This document shows, piece by piece, positions 61,618 through 64,000 of a stretch of 64,000 bases of DNA. This DNA comes from Cellulosilyticum sp. (GTDB lineage Bacteria; Bacillota; Clostridia; Lachnospirales; Cellulosilyticaceae). The DNA is taken from positions 25,302 through 89,301 of the forward strand of contig SVDC01000011.1 of the NCBI GenBank assembly GCA_015058045.1. Direction: 5' to 3'. Position 1 is the first letter of the stretch, and each line of letters starts with the position of its first letter. Both the position numbers and the translations under genes were made by a program. The notes below the pieces were generated by a model, which worked only from the letters and a program-made list of their open reading frames with translations, was not told the origin of the DNA and made no database searches.

Positions 61618-61656
61618 ACTACCTGTATAGCATTATTGTATGGGTAGTTTTATTTT
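61618..61656 (+). terminator. Terminator of the small inserted gene
   Basis: ACTACC pairs with GGTAGT around an inner weak stem, followed by TTTTATTTT. It overlaps the 3' end of xkdQ on the other strand. Confidence 0.7.
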
Positions 61657-62591
61657 GACTTTAAATCTAATTTCATCCTATATTTCCCACCAGCCCACTT
61701 ATGCTCATCTGATTCAATATAAAAAGAACCCATTAACTTAGTTAATGAATCCTCTATTTTAATTGTCTTTCCACTAATATAGCTTGTATTCCCTATGACT
61801 GTAATACTTATTTCTTCATCTATTGCTTGCAACATACTTTGTGCTACTGCTTTTGCTTGTTTATCTTCTTCCTTTATATAAACCTCTTGAAAAACACCTA
61901 GTAGGTCAATTAGCTCATCATTTTGTACTACTCCTAAATATTGGTCATTCTCATCATAAATCTTAACCTTATTAACCACACCTTCAGCATTCTCCGAATA
62001 GGTACTCTCTAGAATAATGGAATCTGCTTTTAGGGTATAATCTAACACCTCTTTTCCTACTTCTTCTACGTTGAGCTTGCCTTGTTTCATGATGATGTGG
62101 TATTTCTTTGTATTCTGTTTACTAGCTCCTTCATAGGCTGACTTTATAATTTCATATATTCCCATACTACTACATAGCATCTTCTGAGAAATACTAGTTG
62201 TAGCCAACTTACCTACGCTTATGACTAAATCATTACAAACCGTTCTTGTAATAGCTTCTTCTGTTTTATTCTTAAAGTTGTATTTGCCTTTACTTTTGGA
62301 AAGCCTAATCGCATCATCATAGCAAGTAATCTGTATTGTTCCCTGCTCTCCAAATTGCTCATTATAGAATACTCTACCCCTAAATAATTCCTCACCTGTA
62401 TCATCATACAAATACATTTCATCACCAATATTAAGATAAATTTTAGGTGCATAGTGATCATGCAAAGGGTAAAGAATTTCTAATTCTAATATCCTTGCAA
62501 CCTCTGATATACTGCCACTCCATTTGATTGTACTAATCATATTTGTAACATCAATAGTGCCTGTTTTATTCTTTAACAACACTTTAGGCAT
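61650..62591 (-). CDS. Phage tail/late control protein XkdQ-like
   Basis: A 313-residue XkdQ/YqbQ-family tail protein, complete and open. It starts MPKVLLKNKTGTIDVTNM and contains WSGSISEVARILELEILYP (about 24-42), IYLNIGDEMYLYDDTGEELF (about 52-71) and the C-terminal TSYISGKTIKIEDSLTKLMG and YIESDEHKWAGGKYRM. These proteins form part of the baseplate hub of PBSX-type contractile tails. It overlaps xkdP by one base. It has no obvious lesion, unlike most neighbours, so it is either recently orphaned or spared by chance. Confidence 0.88.
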   Translation of the reverse strand: MPKVLLKNKTGTIDVTNMISTIKWSGSISEVARILELEILYPLHDHYAPKIYLNIGDEMYLYDDTGEELFRGRVFYNEQFGEQGTIQITCYDDAIRLSKSKGKYNFKNKTEEAITRTVCNDLVISVGKLATTSISQKMLCSSMGIYEIIKSAYEGASKQNTKKYHIIMKQGKLNVEEVGKEVLDYTLKADSIILESTYSENAEGVVNKVKIYDENDQYLGVVQNDELIDLLGVFQEVYIKEEDKQAKAVAQSMLQAIDEEISITVIGNTSYISGKTIKIEDSLTKLMGSFYIESDEHKWAGGKYRMKLDLKSK

Positions 62592-63223
62592 TAAATCACC
62601 AACTTCTGCCCTACATAGATTTTATCAGGATCAGTAATGTTATTCTTCTGTACTATCGCTCTATAATTAGATCCTTCTCCTGTAAGTTTCTTTGCAATGA
62701 GCCACAAAGTATCGCCTTGCTTAACTATATAGGAAGTAGAAGGAGACTTGACTTCTCGGCTTGTAGTAGGCGTGGTTAATGTCGTCCCATTCTTTGTTGT
62801 AGTTGTTCTTACTGTTGATGTTGAAATAAACTTGTATTCTTTAAGCTCTAAAGTAAAATAAACATCTCCAGTTCCGTCTACTTCTGAATAAGTTAAACTT
62901 TCTATTGCCATTACATAATTAATAGGTGTGCCTGTCACGATGACTCGTATGGGCTTACCCGAGTCTTTCCATTTAAGAAGTTGTTTAATATATTCATAGG
63001 GTTTAAGGAATCCTGAATATAAACAAAAAGAATATTGTTGATTAGGAAAGAAACTTTCTATTGTCATACTTATTAAACCTGTTTTGCCAATTAAATTGAT
63101 CTCACCTAAGTTTGTAATATTTACTGTTGTATTTTGATGAGGAATACTCACCTCAAAAGAAGAAGGAATGACTGGAAGCCTTATCCTCTCCTCATTGTTA
63201 TTAAATGATAAATAATAATCCAA
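62591..63223 (-). CDS. Phage LysM tail protein XkdP-like
   Basis: A 210-residue baseplate-hub adaptor of the PBSX type, starting at TTG behind AGGAGG. The N-terminal part (about 1-135) resembles XkdP/YqbP with RLPVIPSSFEVSIPHQN and FFPNQQYSFCLYSG; the C-terminal 50 residues form a LysM peptidoglycan-binding domain (SYIVKQGDTLWLIAKKLTG and YVGQKLVI). LysM probably helps the tail reach the cell wall. The frame is intact. A threonine-rich linker (TTTTKNGTTLTTPTT) joins the parts. Confidence 0.88.
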   Translation of the reverse strand: MDYYLSFNNNEERIRLPVIPSSFEVSIPHQNTTVNITNLGEINLIGKTGLISMTIESFFPNQQYSFCLYSGFLKPYEYIKQLLKWKDSGKPIRVIVTGTPINYVMAIESLTYSEVDGTGDVYFTLELKEYKFISTSTVRTTTTKNGTTLTTPTTSREVKSPSTSYIVKQGDTLWLIAKKLTGEGSNYRAIVQKNNITDPDKIYVGQKLVI

Positions 63224-63232
63224 TCCTACCTC

Positions 63233-64000
63233 CTATGCCATGTTAAATGCTTGCTTCTTAAGTTTGTTATATAGTGCATTTGCAATCTGATCTATATCAC
63301 TTTCTTTTCTTACTGTCATGTTTGAAATTTTAATCCCTTCAAATAAACCACTAAAGATACAAACTACGCCCTCCCAAGCTAGCTGCCAGTTTCCAGTAAA
63401 TACACCTACAATAAAGTCAATGATACCACCTAGTATTTCAACCACACCATTAATGATATCTCCTACGCCAGTCAATATTCCTTCAAAAGCACCAATCCAT
63501 GCTGAACAACAAATTTTAATATACTCTATGATTATCCCTAAAATAGGTTGTATCATTTCCCATAGCCACTGTACAAAAGCAATGATGTCTTGAATGGCTA
63601 AACCTACACCTTCTTTAACCTTATTAAACACCTCTTTAAGTTGCTCAAAGTCTACGCCACAGGCAACTGCTACTTCCTTAATCTTATTAAAGCAACCGAT
63701 AAAAAACTCTTTTAACGGCTTCTAATACTTAATGACTAGTGCTGCCACTAATGCAATAGCTGTCACAATCATTCCATACAATAAAATAAGTGGTGGAATA
63801 CAAGCCACTATTGCGCCTATTTTCACCACCTGATCTTTTTGCTCATCACTCATCCATTAAAAGCTTCATCTGAGGTGTTCATAATCGCAAGAAATCCCGC
63901 CATACCTGTTTTACCTACAAGTACTTCTGCATTAGCGGCTCTTTCTGCTTCTGTAAGTCCCTTAAACGATTTTCTTAATGAAACTAAGGTTTCTCTAAAG
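63233..64000 (-). pseudogene. Phage tail tape measure protein, broken and partial
   Basis: The 3' end of a tape measure gene, extending beyond the window. Three segments of similarity are read in different frames. The 5' piece in the window (FRETLVSLRKSFKGLTEAER, then AANAEVLVGKTGMAGFLAIM) stops at a TGA near 63858. A second (MSDEQKDQVVKIGAIVACIP, then PLILLYGMIVTAIALVAALV) runs to a TAG at 63725. A third (KPLKEFFIGCFNKIKEVAVA onward, glycine-rich IINGVVEILGGIIDFIVGVF) runs to 63233. Each junction matches a deletion or one-base shift, so the gene is dead. TP901-type tape measure proteins determine tail length. Confidence 0.8.

Noticed and set aside
1..64000. CRISPR arrays, insertion sequences and rRNA genes
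   Set aside because: No regularly spaced direct repeats of 25-40 bases, transposase motifs or rRNA conserved strings were seen on either strand. Short repeats found are described as operators or terminators.

Overview
The window reads as chromosome of a low-GC, anaerobic, spore-forming member of the Clostridia, most likely a plant-polysaccharide-using Lachnospirales-type organism. The evidence is AT-rich codon use, strong AGGAGG-type ribosome sites, sporulation genes (spoVD-like PBP, GerW/YtfJ, a tiny Spo0E-like protein, SpoIIE-type phosphatase), pyruvate phosphate dikinase, a secreted arabinanase and an electron-bifurcating [FeFe] hydrogenase. I cannot fix the genus from sequence alone. Most genes lie on the minus strand.

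Layout. 1-4440: start of the division/cell-wall (dcw) cluster, mraZ-rsmH-ftsL-pbpB-spoVD (last gene cut by the window edge), with a clear sigma-A promoter and four 10-bp MraZ boxes. 4485-11060: Spo0E-like ORF, lgt, ychF, ytfI/ytfJ-like pair, MscS channel, DUF421 protein. 11068-11425: RNase P RNA. 11488-18950: nucleoside kinase, Nif3-like, trmK, and the macromolecular-synthesis unit dgt-dnaG-rpoD. 19190-29500: SDR dehydrogenase, ppdK, secreted GH43, glyQS behind a T-box leader, an ECF sigma/anti-sigma pair and a tRNA-Leu(CAA). 29500-43970: ComFB-like protein, PBP/FtsW pair, U32 peptidase, zapA, ruvAB, DUF896, proB, a type II topoisomerase pair, DUF1292 protein, cyclophilin. 43988-45391: M18 aminopeptidase.

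45544-57739 is the most distinctive part: a tightly packed hydrogenase locus of 13 genes. It contains the bifurcating hydrogenase hydA-hydB-hydC with two small [2Fe-2S] proteins, and, around it, what looks like a signalling module: a PAS-carrying hydrogenase homologue translationally coupled to a SpoIIE/PP2C phosphatase, a second hydrogenase homologue in which the proton-relay cysteine is alanine, an RsbW-like ATPase, two DRTGG proteins, a PHP phosphoesterase and, first in the operon, an AlbA_2/HATPase regulator. I infer an H2- or redox-responsive phosphorylation switch controlling hydrogenase expression or activity; its output is not visible.

57978-59521 holds a DUF4397 protein and a flavin reductase with a very basic tail and an operator-like dyad in its promoter. 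59563-64000 is a decaying PBSX-like contractile-tail module (tape measure, xkdP, xkdQ, xkdR, xkdS, xkdT, xkdU) with frameshifts, premature stops, internal deletions and a truncated end; a small membrane-protein gene with its own promoter and terminator sits in reverse orientation between xkdR and xkdQ. No CRISPR array, insertion sequence or rRNA was seen.
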